Part shown: positions 9,204-18,099 of the stretch, one piece after another
Position numbering within the stretch: the stretch's first letter is position 1
Layout: each line of letters starts with the position of its first letter
From: Calocera cornea HHB12733
Lineage: Eukaryota; Basidiomycota; Dacrymycetes; Dacrymycetales; Dacrymycetaceae
Direction of reading: 5' to 3'
DNA: 18,099 nucleotides
Assembly (NCBI GenBank): GCA_001632435.1
Contig: KV424192.1
Location: 1-18,099, forward strand
Notes under the pieces: model-generated
The model's input: only the letters and a program-made list of their open reading frames with translations
Database searches by the model: none
Told to the model about the DNA's origin: nothing
Program-made: the position numbers and the translations under genes

Positions 9204-11390
9204 CTACCTATTCATTCGTCCTGGTGCGCCAAGTACGTCTGAGGAGCCGTCCCGCCGATTCAAGAATTGAGAGAGCGCCATACTTGTCTTCACATCCATC
9301 TGATCCGGAGCTACTGCATCCAACAACCCTCGAAGCAAGGGTTCAAACAATGGTAGGTCTTCCTGTACAATGCACGAGTTGTTGGTCGTTTCGGCAATTG
9401 AAAGTAGCTGCTTCAGCATGAAGGACCGGATGTGGAGTGCGAGGAGAGTCTGGTCATCCCCCAAGCAAGACAGCAGCCCTCGTCGCACACGCCGCATTGT
9501 TTCATTTCTTATCGGCCGTAAGTGCGGCCGTCCGTCGTCCGAGAATAAGCGGTCCAGGCATGAAACAAGAGCACGTGCATAAGGGATGTCGAGTCCTCCT
9601 TCGGTATAGCGAGGCAGCCAATCGTTCTGCACGTAGTCGCAACAAGGTGTATAGCACCCGAGGACATGTGCTAAGATGCAGATGTACTTGGAAAGGAACA
9701 TGGACGGGATTGACTGCTGCGACAGCATACAGGTCCAGCAGTCCAAGGCGGCGAATTCCAGCTGATAGGAATGCCTCGGTGGGTTTAGATGAGTCAGAGT
9801 TAAGCAGCGCTCCATCTGCAGATATAGCGTGGTACTAAACGCTGGTTTGCAAGGCAATCGACCGAGTAAGCGTGCGGATTCATAGCTCAATGTGGAAGTA
9901 CTTGTACCCAGAACGTCATTCAATGTATGCAATAGTCGGTTGTCTCCATACTCCGAAAGCAGCCAAGAGAGAGTATTGTATTCCGGCTCGACGGAAAGCA
10001 GTCCCGTCAGATCTGGAATTTCTACTTCCCGGAAGGCGATTGGTCTCAGGTATTGTCCAGTCGTGAAGGTTGAGATGAGGCATAGTTTCTCCAAAGCATC
10101 AGCTGGCAAGAGACCTTGATTCATGGACAGGATCTGATCACGGACAAGGCGATCAGCCGCTTGGTGAACTCCCTCCTGGACTTCGTTCCGAATGTGTGAA
10201 GGGAGTGTCCAGTACGACAGGAAATACAGGGCGTCCTCCTGAATTTTTGGATTGGGAGAGCTGGCCAACCACGCCAGAGCCTTGGCTTGAAGGCTTATAC
10301 TGTTTGCGGCAATGTAGTTTGCCTCCCGCTCTATCATACCCCATTTCTCCCAGAGAGACCCGAACCAGTACCTTTGCAAAGCATTGAAGCCAGCCATGGC
10401 GCCTATGCAGCCAGCCCACTCGATGACGGTTACGAAGGGAGATTTGTAAGGGCAATCCGCAAAGATGAACGGAAGAATCGAGGAGCAAGTGTACAGCCCG
10501 AGTCCAAGAACCAACAGGAACGTCATCAGAGCAAATAGCAACGTACTGACCGGCCAAGCAAACAGAACGAGACCAAACAAGAACAGAAACACGGCGATGT
10601 GGATTGCCAGCGGCAGGAGGCTGACTATAGACGGCACGTTCCACTGGTTCATGCCGTCATAGCGCATCTGACGCTGCTTGACTCGCTCCAGAGGTACCTG
10701 TGCTACGCGATCGCCATACGCACTGAGCCATTCTTTCAAGAGCATGGCGAGGACGGCAGTAAGCAGGCTGATAAACAGGCTTATGAACCAGAGGCAATTG
10801 ACGGCGACAGCCCACCACGGGGGTGAGAAATCCGGCTGAGGTTGGTATGCCGCAGATGTGTTCATGGATTGGCCCGACGATAGTTGAACAAGCTGTAGCG
10901 AAATAACCGATAGAGCTTGGGATGTTCCCTGTGATTGGTCGGGTTGCAAGGTGGACCATGCGAGGACGAGGAAGGCTGACAGTATCGCGGCGAACAAACC
11001 CGTCTACAGCTACGCATCAGACCGCAATAAGCTACAGACATTGACATGACTCACAAACAGAAAGTAGACGTCGATCCCATCGTTCCATCGCTTCAAGAGG
11101 ACCTTGTCGAACTCGTCGCCTTGCTGGACATATGTTCTCCAGATCTCGGCGTTATCCGACTTTCCCGGCTCGGGGTTGAGCCAATTCGGTCGGAATCTGA
11201 TGTCCGCCTCTCGCTCAAGGGTGTCAGATGCTTTGTTATCATTCTGAGCCACATTCAGAGTCGCATTTGGGTGTTTGACCGGACCCCCGGGAATCGGCAA
11301 GCTTGCTGTAGTACTCTGCATCGCATCAGCATGAGAGGTCCCATCGGCGGATCGTTGTTGGTCTGAATCAGAATTGGATAAGACAGGCAT
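9204..11390 (-). CDS. DUF6535 membrane protein, copy A
   Basis: This is a member of the agaricomycete family DUF6535, of unknown function. Two exons, 11390-11055 and 11003-9204, are joined across a 51-base intron (GTGAGT...TAG) and give 711 residues. Residues 1-80 are polar and probably disordered. Then comes WLNPEPGKSDNAEIWRTYV and a Trp-rich segment leading to the first membrane helix (113-128, TGLFAAILSAFLVLAW). Further helices lie at about 175-201, 238-261 and 266-292. VNCLW and KQRQMRYDG are strongly conserved with copy B. From about 300 on, the protein is soluble and all-helical (for example LQAKALAWLASSPNP), possibly a HEAT-like solenoid. Compared with copy B it lacks roughly the last 150 residues, so it may be naturally shorter or truncated. 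It converges on ATG7. Confidence 0.87.
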
Positions 11391-11835
11391 GGTTTACAGT
11401 CACCAGCAGCAAGGAACAGGGAGGATCTGCAAGCGAGCGAGGTTGGGAACGAAAGTGACTTGAGCTGGTTAGGTATGACTTTGCGTGGGCTGAAGCTAAG
11501 CCGGAGGAGGTACACTGCCATCAGCAGCAATCGGACGATAAGCATCGCCATCCCAAAGGGGCACATGGATATTCCGAGAAGCTAGAATTTCGCGTAGATA
11601 GAACTTGGAAGGCACGGCAAGTGCTCAACAGATGAAGAGGGAACTTGACAGGACACCAAAGGCACCCGAACATCGCGACATCCGCGGCTATATGCAGCTT
11701 AATTTGCTTCCGTTCTGTGACAGTTCGTGGAAGCGTAAATGCATATCACTTTCTCTTGTTCTCAAGACATCATGCATGTTACTCATACACCGCACATGCT
11801 AATGGATACAGTGACAGCTGAGCGGTCTAACCGTC
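11391..11835. promoter_or_regulatory. Promoter region of DUF6535 copy A
   Basis: These 445 bases separate the start of copy A from the stop of the 55-aa gene, both on the minus strand. They should hold the 3' UTR of the small gene at the right and the promoter and leader of copy A at the left. Frames on both strands lack recognisable motifs. I saw no TATA box or clear repeat. Confidence 0.4.
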
Positions 11836-12055
11836 TCACGCCTTGGTGTTGGTGCCCTCGCCGTGTCCCGCCTTCTCCTCAGCGATGGCGTTTTTCGGGT
11901 CGTCGATGCTCTGCGACACAGGGTTAGCTATTGCTTCAGCAGGGGTACGTATAATAGCGTACGACAGCCTGGTTGGTGGACGCCTCGGTTCCCTTGAGGT
12001 CGATGTCCTCCGCCTTCTTGTACTCCTCGTCCTTGCTGCCGAACAGAGAGGACAT
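11836..12055 (-). CDS. Small hydrophilic protein, 55 aa, two exons
   Basis: Reading leftwards from an ATG at 12055 in good context (A at -3), exon 12055-11963 (31 codons, starting MSSLFGSKDEEYKKAED) joins exon 11910-11836 (24 residues and TGA, ending GEGTNTKA). The 52-base intron begins GTACGC and ends CGCAG, phase 0. The product is rich in Lys, Glu, Asp and Ala, with no membrane segment, signal peptide or cysteine. A likely 5'-UTR intron (12158-12095, GTAGGT...TAG) precedes the start. Using that splice, the frame stays open upstream, but no convincing earlier ATG exists. An E-box plus CRE lies about 210 bases upstream. I do not recognise the family. Two consistent splice sites, codon quality and promoter elements argue that it is real. 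Confidence 0.65.
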
Positions 12056-12682
12056 GTTGTCGATGATGGGTGCTTTGGTTATATTGGGCAAGTCCTACAT
12101 CCCAAACCACACAGCATCAGAATCTCGCGCTCAATAACAGCCAGACTAGAGGACCTACGAAGTTGATAGATGTTGAAGCAGAGAAGATGGTTGGGGAGAT
12201 GAGCTGCGATGGCGGCTGCTTCGTATTTGACCAGTCGTGAGTGCCACTGGAGGAGGCGGCGCGATCACGTGTGACGTCATAGGCGGGGCGGTCCCAACCC
12301 TGACGCGTTGGCCTAAATGAAGTAACCGGCACGGAGGTATATCGAAGCACGCGGATCTGCGGAGTAACGTGAATAAAAGGAATGTCTTTGCTGGCTGCTG
12401 AGCACCACAACTGCCCGTTCTCACTTGTATACAGCCCGGGGAATGTCGCTGCGATTCATCGAACTTGATTGATTCTGGGTCAGCATCGCTGCACGTCTGT
12501 ACAATCCCAGCCGCAGGGTCCGGAAAACGGCAGCGATTGGCCGATTGCTGTGTTTCTGCCAGCGTGCAAAGCGCCAAAGGGCGACTACTCTTTCGACCTC
12601 GCCAGCTATCTTCACTCAAATCTATTGCTTTGAGTCGACGATCGGTTTGTCGCTATCCTGTAATCGAAGTTTGTGAGAAGGC
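12056..12682. promoter_or_regulatory. Bidirectional promoter region between the 55-aa gene and DUF6535 copy B
   Basis: These 627 bases lie between divergent start codons. They hold the probable 5'-UTR intron of the small gene (12095-12158), the E-box/CRE pair (12266-12279), and inverted CCAAT-like ATTGG at about 12535-12539 closer to copy B. No coding frame here is supported. Confidence 0.5.
12266..12279. promoter_or_regulatory. Abutting E-box CACGTG and CRE TGACGTCA
   Basis: CACGTG (12266-12271) is followed directly by the full palindromic CRE TGACGTCA (12272-12279). In fungi the first is a target of bHLH regulators and the second of ATF/CREB-type bZIP stress regulators. The site lies about 210 bases upstream of the 55-aa gene and 400 upstream of DUF6535 copy B, and it could serve either. 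Binding is inferred from sequence only. Confidence 0.5.
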
Positions 12683-15261
12683 ATGGAAGCACTCTCGGAT
12701 GTCGTTGATGAACTACGCAAAGTTCGCAAATCATTGGATGATCTGCAGCAGAAAGCGGCGTCGGCTAGGTCCTCATATATAGAAGAGGCGACAGGACATG
12801 ACAGCGATCCTCTATCACCCCATATTGCCACGATACCTGGACCCCTCGAACCGCAAGTCGACGTCCATGGGGTCGACCAGGACTGGCTCAATCCTGAACC
12901 GGACAAGTCCGAGAATGCCGAGATCTGGCGAACCTATGTCGAGGAAGGGGACAAGTACGACGCCCAGCTACTTGCGAAATGGAACGAAGGAATCGATGTC
13001 TTCCTTCTATTTGTGCGTCATTTATTCATGTATGTATGTGTCATCGTTCACACGATGCGTAGACCGGTCTCTTCTCTGCGATTCTTTCAGCTTTCCTCGT
13101 CGCGGCATGGCCTACAATCCAGCCTGATCCAGCGCAAGGACAAACCGATGCGCTCGTTATCATTTCTCAGCAACTCGTTCTTCTATCGCTCGGCAAGCCG
13201 ATGGATCCATCCGAGGTGTATCAGGCTCCGAACTTCCAGGCGCCAGTGTGGGCGGTGATGGTCAACTGCCTCTGGTTCACTAGCCTCTTCATCAGCCTGC
13301 TCACGGCGGTGCTTGCCATGCTGCTGAAAGAATGGCTCAGTGCATACAAGGAGGGAATCGCACTCGTTACGTTGGAGCGAGCCAAGCAGCGCCAAATGAG
13401 GTATGACGGCATGATCAACTGGAAAGTGCCGTCTATCGTCAGCATGCTGCCTCTTGCTATACACGTTGCCGTCTTCTTGTTCTTGACTGGTCTCGTCCTC
13501 CTCGCCTGGCCGGTCAGCATTACTTTATTTATGCTACTGACGACTTTGCTCTCAGTTGGGCTTGCCCTATATATTGGATCAGCCGCATTGCCTCTACTGT
13601 TTCCGGCATGTCCGTACCGATCTCCGCTCGGATCTGTGTTAGAGCGCATCCCACGGTATGTCTGGTGGAAAAGCCGGACTTTCACTGAAAGAACGACGGA
13701 TCGAGCGGCAGATTTCATTCTGCGCAAGAATATGGTGCTCCAGGCACGGGCAGTGGCGTGGATGGCCGGCTCTACGAATCCAATGGTCAAGCATCTCGCT
13801 CTTCATTTCCTCTCGCGATGGGCTCCATCGGCATGCGCCCGAGAGGAAATCGCCGCGGAGGTCGATCATGCTGCGAACCGTGCTCTCAAGGAATACATCT
13901 TTGCGATACATCCGGATTCACTGCCCGAGGCCAAGTCCTTGGAGAAGATCTCTTCGATCGCGACGCTTATGATCGAAGACTACGCCGAGCATCCCTGGTC
14001 TTGGCCGCCACCAATGGGGGATCATCAGAGTGACCTGGACCATCACCTCCAGCAAGTACTCATGGCTTCTGCTATGAATCGCAGCGTACGACTTCTATCG
14101 GATGTTTTGTGGTGTCCCCGATCGGTGTTGACTTCCCAGTATGCAGTTATACAAGACCGGACACACGGCAAGGGAACATACCTGGAACTAGAACGCAGCC
14201 TTACGTGGGTACATGCCACACCGTCGGACGCGTTCTATATCCATGCTGCACTCCAGTATTGGCGGTTTCTCCTCGAACAACAACCGCCTTCTCCTCTGTG
14301 TCTCGACAAGTATCTTTGCTTATTGGGCCATTGGCTAGACATCCAAACTCTACCGTGTTGCCATCAGTCCGATACATGGCTACCGCGCTATGCGCCAAGC
14401 AACACATCTTGGGAGGATTCACTTATCGACTGCTTATCTGCCTTGCTAACCCCAGGTCGAATAAGGATCACGGGTGCTCATCGCACTATCAGGCGAGCAC
14501 TGCTTCGGTGCCTAGCGAGGAATCCTACGATTATGACGTTCGAGAATTCGAATCGACTACTTGAATGCTTGGTGTCTGTCACGAAAGTCTCGACCTTTCC
14601 CGCAGCTTCAGATATTCACCAAGATTTTCGCGTGGCCATGCCACTCATCGTCAACCGCTTGAAAACTCCACATCGCCATGATTTCATGATCCCGTATCCC
14701 ACAATGTGTGCCTGGACGGTGCTGCATTGGTGCCTCGAAGCGGGGTCGTTCTCAGCGCACGAGAACCAGGTCGAGCATCTAGATCAGGCACGATCAACGC
14801 CAACGGACGGTATGGCCGCTATCGTGGAGGATGTGTCGTGTGACGCAGTCGATCTTATAAAGGGAGGAGCCCTGCAGAGGCTCTCACCACTCCTACTTCT
14901 GTACATGCGGCCCTTCTGCCCTGCATCTATCACCATTCCTTGGGAAGCCTTCCGTACCGCACGCCTCCAAAGAGATAGCCTTTCCGACTTGATTTCTTCT
15001 ACGGATTGGAAGTACTGGATGTGGGTGATGGGCGTGCGTGGAATCCCTTACATCATGGGCCTCCAGCACGCCGTCGATGCTCTGAAGTGGCGCAGCAGAT
15101 TGGAGGAAGTCGTCTCGTTCTTGTTACAGGAAATTCCTTGGGATGTCGAGGCTTCTGGTATCTTGGAAGAATACTACAAGGCGACTGGAATACGAGTCCA
15201 GGCGATACCCAGCAATGTGGAGGAGAAAGAGGCAGATCGAAGGGCGGAAGAGACACCGTAG
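12683..15261 (+). CDS. DUF6535 membrane protein, copy B
   Basis: Second intact DUF6535 gene, function unknown. Exons 12683-13012 and 13063-15261 are separated by a 50-base intron (GTGCGT...GTAG) in exactly the same place as in copy A, just before TGLF, and give 842 residues. The N-terminus (MEALSDVVDELRKVRKSLDD) could form a short coiled coil and differs from copy A. WLNPEPDKSENAEIWRTYV follows, then four membrane helices at about 111-126, 172-197, 234-258 and 262-288. The C-terminal 550 residues are soluble and helical. They align only patchily with copy A (for example LQARAVAWMAGSTNP, WLPRY, IRRALLRCL) and extend about 150 residues further. The long second exon has no stop or frameshift, so the gene looks functional. 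It is divergent from copy A with the small gene between. Confidence 0.88.
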
Positions 15262-15522
15262 AATAAGTAACTGAACAAATGTTGTCGTGTACAGAAGAAT
15301 ATGTGTGAGGATTGACAGGATGCGGGGGGAAGAACTGACAGCCGAAGCAAAGACGGAAGCAAATGGAGAATCGGTTGCTGACGTGGAAGCGACGTACCCT
15401 GTCATCGTTTACAGTGGCCATCCACTCGTCGCACATCATCGGTTCGCAAACATTTTATCTCGGGATCAGATATTGGAGGGAGAATTGATGTGATTGCTAA
15501 AGATAGGGACAATCAATGAGAA

Positions 15523-15923
15523 TCGGCCGATACAGTGCCGATGCGGCACTCACCATAGAACACGTCACTAGACGTGGAGTAGGGTCCACTAATAAGCCAC
15601 TTAACAGCTAAGTATAAGGTAATCAACCCTTAACTGGCTGAGTGTCGTGAGTGGCTCATTGGGCACTGATTTACTGTACTGCTCAGTGAAGATGAAATTG
15701 TAACGTGTAACGGGTCCCATTTTTCACCTGTCCAATTGAAACGTGTAACGCTGTCAAAGGACCTTATTTCATCTTCCGGATACTTAATCGCTTAGCTAAG
15801 GTCGGACTAACATCGGCTCCGAGCTTTTTATAAGGGAAAGTTGAAAAATGTAATGGCCTGTGGACCTTAATTTTCAACCCGACCTCTCAAAGATGCCTCC
15901 GCACAAGGGGCTATGCTCGGAGC
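15523..15923. repeat. Nest of small palindromes and inverted repeats
   Basis: Within 400 bases I find TCGGCCGA (15523-15530), GTGCCG/CGGCAC (15535-15549), CACGTC/GACGTG (15561-15576), CACTGA/TCAGTG (15664-15688), AAGATGAAAT/ATTTCATCTT (15689-15698 and 15766-15775), the palindrome CTTAGCTAAG (15791-15800), GCTCCGAGC/GCTCGGAGC (15816-15824 and 15915-15923) and GTTGAAAA/TTTTCAAC (15840-15847 and 15871-15878). An 11-base direct repeat AACGTGTAACG sits at 15702-15712 and 15740-15750. Together they suggest one or more decayed foldback or MITE-like insertions. Confidence 0.5.
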
Positions 15924-16530
15924 TATTTTTCACCTTCACTGCGCTGTACAGTAGTTCCATCCCCTTTGCGGATGAAATTCAGCACCTGCTCAAACCGGTC
16001 AAGTGATCAGCTATTGAGAGCAGCTGATTGTTTCCGCGGAGGCAGATCACAACGCGGACTTAGACTTGTCCTAGTCCCTAGCCTCACCGGAGCTCTGCAC
16101 TTGCCTTAAGACCACCACCTTGCCCAGCTGTCCATCCCGTCACTGACTCCTCTCCTGTCTGGATCTCCCTCTCCCTGCTGGTGTGTCCACCCCCTATCAA
16201 GACTGCTGCTGTGGTGCTGCATAGGCTCCCATTGTTGGACCTCCCTTTGGAGGGCCACAACGCAGAACAGATGTTACAGTGAGTGCATATATGCACCGTT
16301 CATAGTCATTTCTTCTTGATTGCACAGGTTGGCCTGTGGGAATCTTCTAGGGTAAGCATGCGATGAGTGCTGTCAATACCTTTTATCTGATTGCTTTTTT
16401 GGCTGGATTGTGTCCAGGTATCAACCCTTTAGGCACCATTTCAGTGTTGTAGAGATAGTACTGAAATTAAGTGACTAAGCTACTGAAAATGTGCAAGTCG
16501 CTGCTTACGGGCCACTTATGGCTGTTAAAC

Positions 16531-16559
16531 AGCCCCTTTGCCTAACAGAGCAAGGGGCT
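16531..16559. repeat. Hairpin flanking the foldback element
   Basis: AGCCCCTT (16531-16538) and AAGGGGCT (16552-16559) are exact reverse complements with a 13-base loop. The hairpin ends 18 bases left of the 767-base foldback element. It may be part of the insertion target or of an older element. Confidence 0.5.
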
Positions 16560-16577
16560 GACTATGAGCAATATCTA

Positions 16578-17344
16578 TAACGTGGTCCATCAGGGACCGG
16601 GTCATATCAGGGACCGGGTCACCCACACAGCCACACCAACCTGTTACTTCGCAAATGTAGTTTCTTTTTCATCACAATACCAAATCAATCCCAGAAAAGA
16701 AGAAGGGCTTCAGGATGACCAGATGCTGCAGTCTCCAGTTTAATTTGTTCCAGTATCTCCCCCCTAAGACCTGTATGACCTATTTACTGATGCACAGCCA
16801 CAACTGTAGAATTTTGCATCTATGGCTGATATCTCTTGCAACCAGGCCAATCTGTCCAGTAGAGAGTATCAGGCACTTGTTCAGGGTATGAACTAGCCAT
16901 GGGCCAGAAGGATTGGGCTGGAGAGGCCTGGATTTGGAGCTATGCTCAATCATGGCCCTTATCTTGCACCAGATGGGTAGATTTCCACAAACAGGCAGAT
17001 CCAGCCCAATCCCTGCAGCACACAGCTTCTATCTACAGTCAATAGATACCCTGTACTCTGCCCTGGGTAGATTGGCCTTGTTGCAAGAGATATCAGCCAT
17101 AGATGCAAAATTCTACAGTTGTGGCTGTGCATCAGTAAATAGGTCATACAGGTCTTAGGGGGGAGATACTGGAACAAATTAAACTGGAGACTGCAGCATC
17201 TGGTCATCCTGAAGCCCTTCCTCTTTTCTGGGATTGATTTGGTATTGTGATGAAAAAGAAACTACATTTGCGAAGTAACAGGTTGGTGTGGCTGTGTGGG
17301 TGACCCGCTCCCTGATATGACCCGGTCCCTGATGGACCACGTTA
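16578..17344. mobile_element. Foldback (MITE-like) element with 282-base inverted arms
   Basis: The left arm 16578-16859 (starting TAACGTGGTCC) and the right arm 17063-17344 (ending GGACCACGTTA) are reverse complements without gaps and differ at about 5 of 282 positions by eye. Each arm tip carries two copies of ATCAGGGACCGGGTC, one of them changed at one base in the right arm (left copies near 16589-16620). The 203-base centre is itself partly folded: GATTGGGCTGGA (16911-16922) pairs with 17000-17011, and CAGGGTAT (16882-16889) with 17046-17053. No transposase frame is present, so it would be non-autonomous. No clear target-site duplication is visible at the edges, and the superfamily is unknown. 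Confidence 0.85.
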
Positions 17345-17420
17345 CGTCATTGTAACTACTTATTATCAGCTCCTTATTAACACAGCGTAAGCCGGACAAA
17401 ACCCTACCTACGGAAGCTAT

Positions 17421-17540
17421 ACTGTCAGGTACTGTCCGATACTGCCCCATACCGTCGGGTACCGTCGGGTACCGTCGGGTACCGTCTGGTACCGTCCGGT
17501 ACTGACAGAGACCGACAGTATCCGTCCCGTACTCACAGTA
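17421..17540. repeat. 10-base tandem array, about 12 units
   Basis: From 17421 the sequence keeps an exact 10-base register with consensus ACCGTCGGGT. Units 4 to 6 (17451-17480) are identical, and those on either side are increasingly diverged (ACTGTCAGGT, ACTGTCCGAT, ACCGTCTGGT, ACCGTCCGGT). The gradient from centre to edge suggests expansion from the middle. Related GTAC-containing decamers continue at about 17591-17630 (GTACCATCCC, GTACTGACCC, GTACCGACGT) and 17681-17705. No coding role is supported. Confidence 0.8.
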
Positions 17541-17699
17541 TTGACCCCGCCTCCCCATGGATGCTTCCGTATACTTACGCTTCCGTGCCTGTACCATCCC
17601 GTACTGACCCGTACCGACGTGTACCGCCAACGAACCCTGCCTTGCTTCCGCCGGCAACAGATTGTGCCATGCCGGACCCCGTACTGTCTGATACCCACG

Positions 17700-17970
17700 G
17701 TATCCACTCCCTTTTTTTTTTCCCGCTGTTTTCTCGTTTCTTGTTTACCGTCCCCCGCGTTTACTGTTTTTGGGGTCTGCCACTGCATCATCATGGATCT
17801 ATTTACCTTCTCCTTCTACTGTATTTCTGGGCATTTATTGGGCGCCACATGCCGTGGATCGCTATCCCCAACGGCACGCCATACCTCTCTCTTATCTCCT
17901 CTGTTTCATCCCGCTCCCACTGACTCCCCCCCCCCCGTTCCTGTCCCTACCTCCCTTCACCCTTCTCTCC
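17700..17970. other. Pyrimidine-rich tract with homopolymer runs
   Basis: The plus strand is strongly C+T rich here, with ten T at 17712-17721 and eleven C at 17926-17936. It could be a promoter-type CT tract for a gene beyond the right edge, or simple low-complexity sequence next to the decamer array. Open frames across it are products of the composition. Confidence 0.45.
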
Positions 17971-18014
17971 TTATCAGTGTTGAAAGGGCCTTGGATAATG
18001 CCCTCACTAGTTGA

Positions 18015-18099
18015 CCTTCTTCAGGGGGAGCACCGCAGGATACTGTTAAGACCGTTCTATATTGCAAGAGACGTCTAGATACAGCACTAGGAAGGTGGC
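18015..18099 (+). other. Possible exon running off the right edge
   Basis: After a TGA at 18012-18014 an open frame reaches the window end. Downstream of a possible acceptor (CACCGCAG, ending 18038) it reads DTVKTVLYCKRRLDTALGRW, which looks protein-like. A competing frame from an ATG at 17998 gives 26 codons and stops at 18076-18078. No family is recognised and the evidence is weak. Confidence 0.2.

Larger units (their letters stand above)
15262..16577. other. Gene-free interval, AT-richer, full of short inverted repeats
   Basis: No supported gene. The first 200 bases are the 3' flank of DUF6535 copy B. From about 15520 small palindromes accumulate, listed separately. Between 16080 and 16330 the sequence is GC-richer and has a minus-strand frame of 70 codons without recognisable motifs. 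GCATATATGC (16285-16294) and an 8-base inverted repeat ATTTCAGT/ACTGAAAT (16438-16445, 16460-16467) are also present. Confidence 0.5.

Noticed and set aside
9370..10826. Plus-strand frames inside DUF6535 copy A
   Set aside because: They are antisense shadows of a 600-codon exon with clear family motifs.
12117..12410. Upstream minus frame as an N-terminal extension of the 55-aa protein
   Set aside because: Its only ATG lies beyond the E-box/CRE pair, and the peptide looks random. The region is more likely promoter and 5' UTR.
13221..14564. Minus-strand and shifted frames inside DUF6535 copy B
   Set aside because: They are shadows of the long uninterrupted second exon.
16084..16296. Minus-strand 70-codon frame
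   Set aside because: Cys/Gly/Ser-rich, without recognisable domain or splice partners, in a repeat-rich interval.
16913..17207. Open frames of about 80 codons in the foldback element
   Set aside because: They cross the arm/loop border and have no transposase motif. They arise from the inverted repeat.
17421..17540. CRISPR-like array
   Set aside because: Units are 10 bases with no spacers, in a eukaryotic context.
17262..17794. Minus-strand frames with periodic Thr-Val-Pro-Asp-Gly and Arg-Tyr units
   Set aside because: The periodicity is the translation of the 10-base tandem array, not a gene.
17541..18014. Plus-strand frame of 157 codons
   Set aside because: It runs through decamer remnants, homopolymers and a pyrimidine tract. 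The Ser/Pro/Leu-rich product mirrors the base composition.

Overview
The window reads as nuclear DNA of a basidiomycete fungus, most likely an agaricomycete of the polypore type. This rests on many short introns (about 49 to 133 bases), CT-rich leaders, and two copies of DUF6535, a family expanded in agaricomycetes. No CRISPR array, rRNA or tRNA was recognised. All spliced gene models were built by hand from reading frame, splice signals and remembered family sequences. No database search was run.

Layout. The left edge holds the 5' end of a minus-strand gene (1-95). A gene-poor stretch follows (96-1599) with short repeats, an unusual cluster of the 7-mer ATAACGC, and coding relics, one of which matches exon 1 of DUF6535 genes. 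A compact housekeeping block runs from 1600 to 9093. It holds a 12-exon GH5 sterylglucosidase/glucosylceramidase-like gene (minus, about 750 aa), a divergent 9-exon MaoC/hydratase-2 hot-dog gene (plus, 311 aa), and an 8-exon ATG7 gene (plus, 693 aa). ATG7 converges on a DUF6535 membrane-protein gene (9204-11390, minus, 711 aa) with 110 bases between stop codons. A tiny two-exon gene for a 55-aa hydrophilic protein (minus, 11836-12055) and a second DUF6535 gene (12683-15261, plus, 842 aa) follow. From 15262 to the right end there is no convincing gene. That stretch holds a nest of small hairpins, a 767-base near-perfect foldback element (16578-17344, 282-base arms), a 10-base tandem array (17421-17540) and a long pyrimidine-rich tract.

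How the genes may work together. The two DUF6535 proteins share the WLNPEP motif, the four-helix membrane core and the single intron position, but their C-terminal helical regions have diverged strongly and differ in length. A sterylglucoside hydrolase, a possibly peroxisomal hydratase and ATG7 stand side by side. That is suggestive, because sterylglucosides are made by the ATG26/UGT51 enzyme linked to pexophagy, but a functional link is only an inference. The newest-looking structure is the foldback element, whose arms differ at about 5 of 282 positions.
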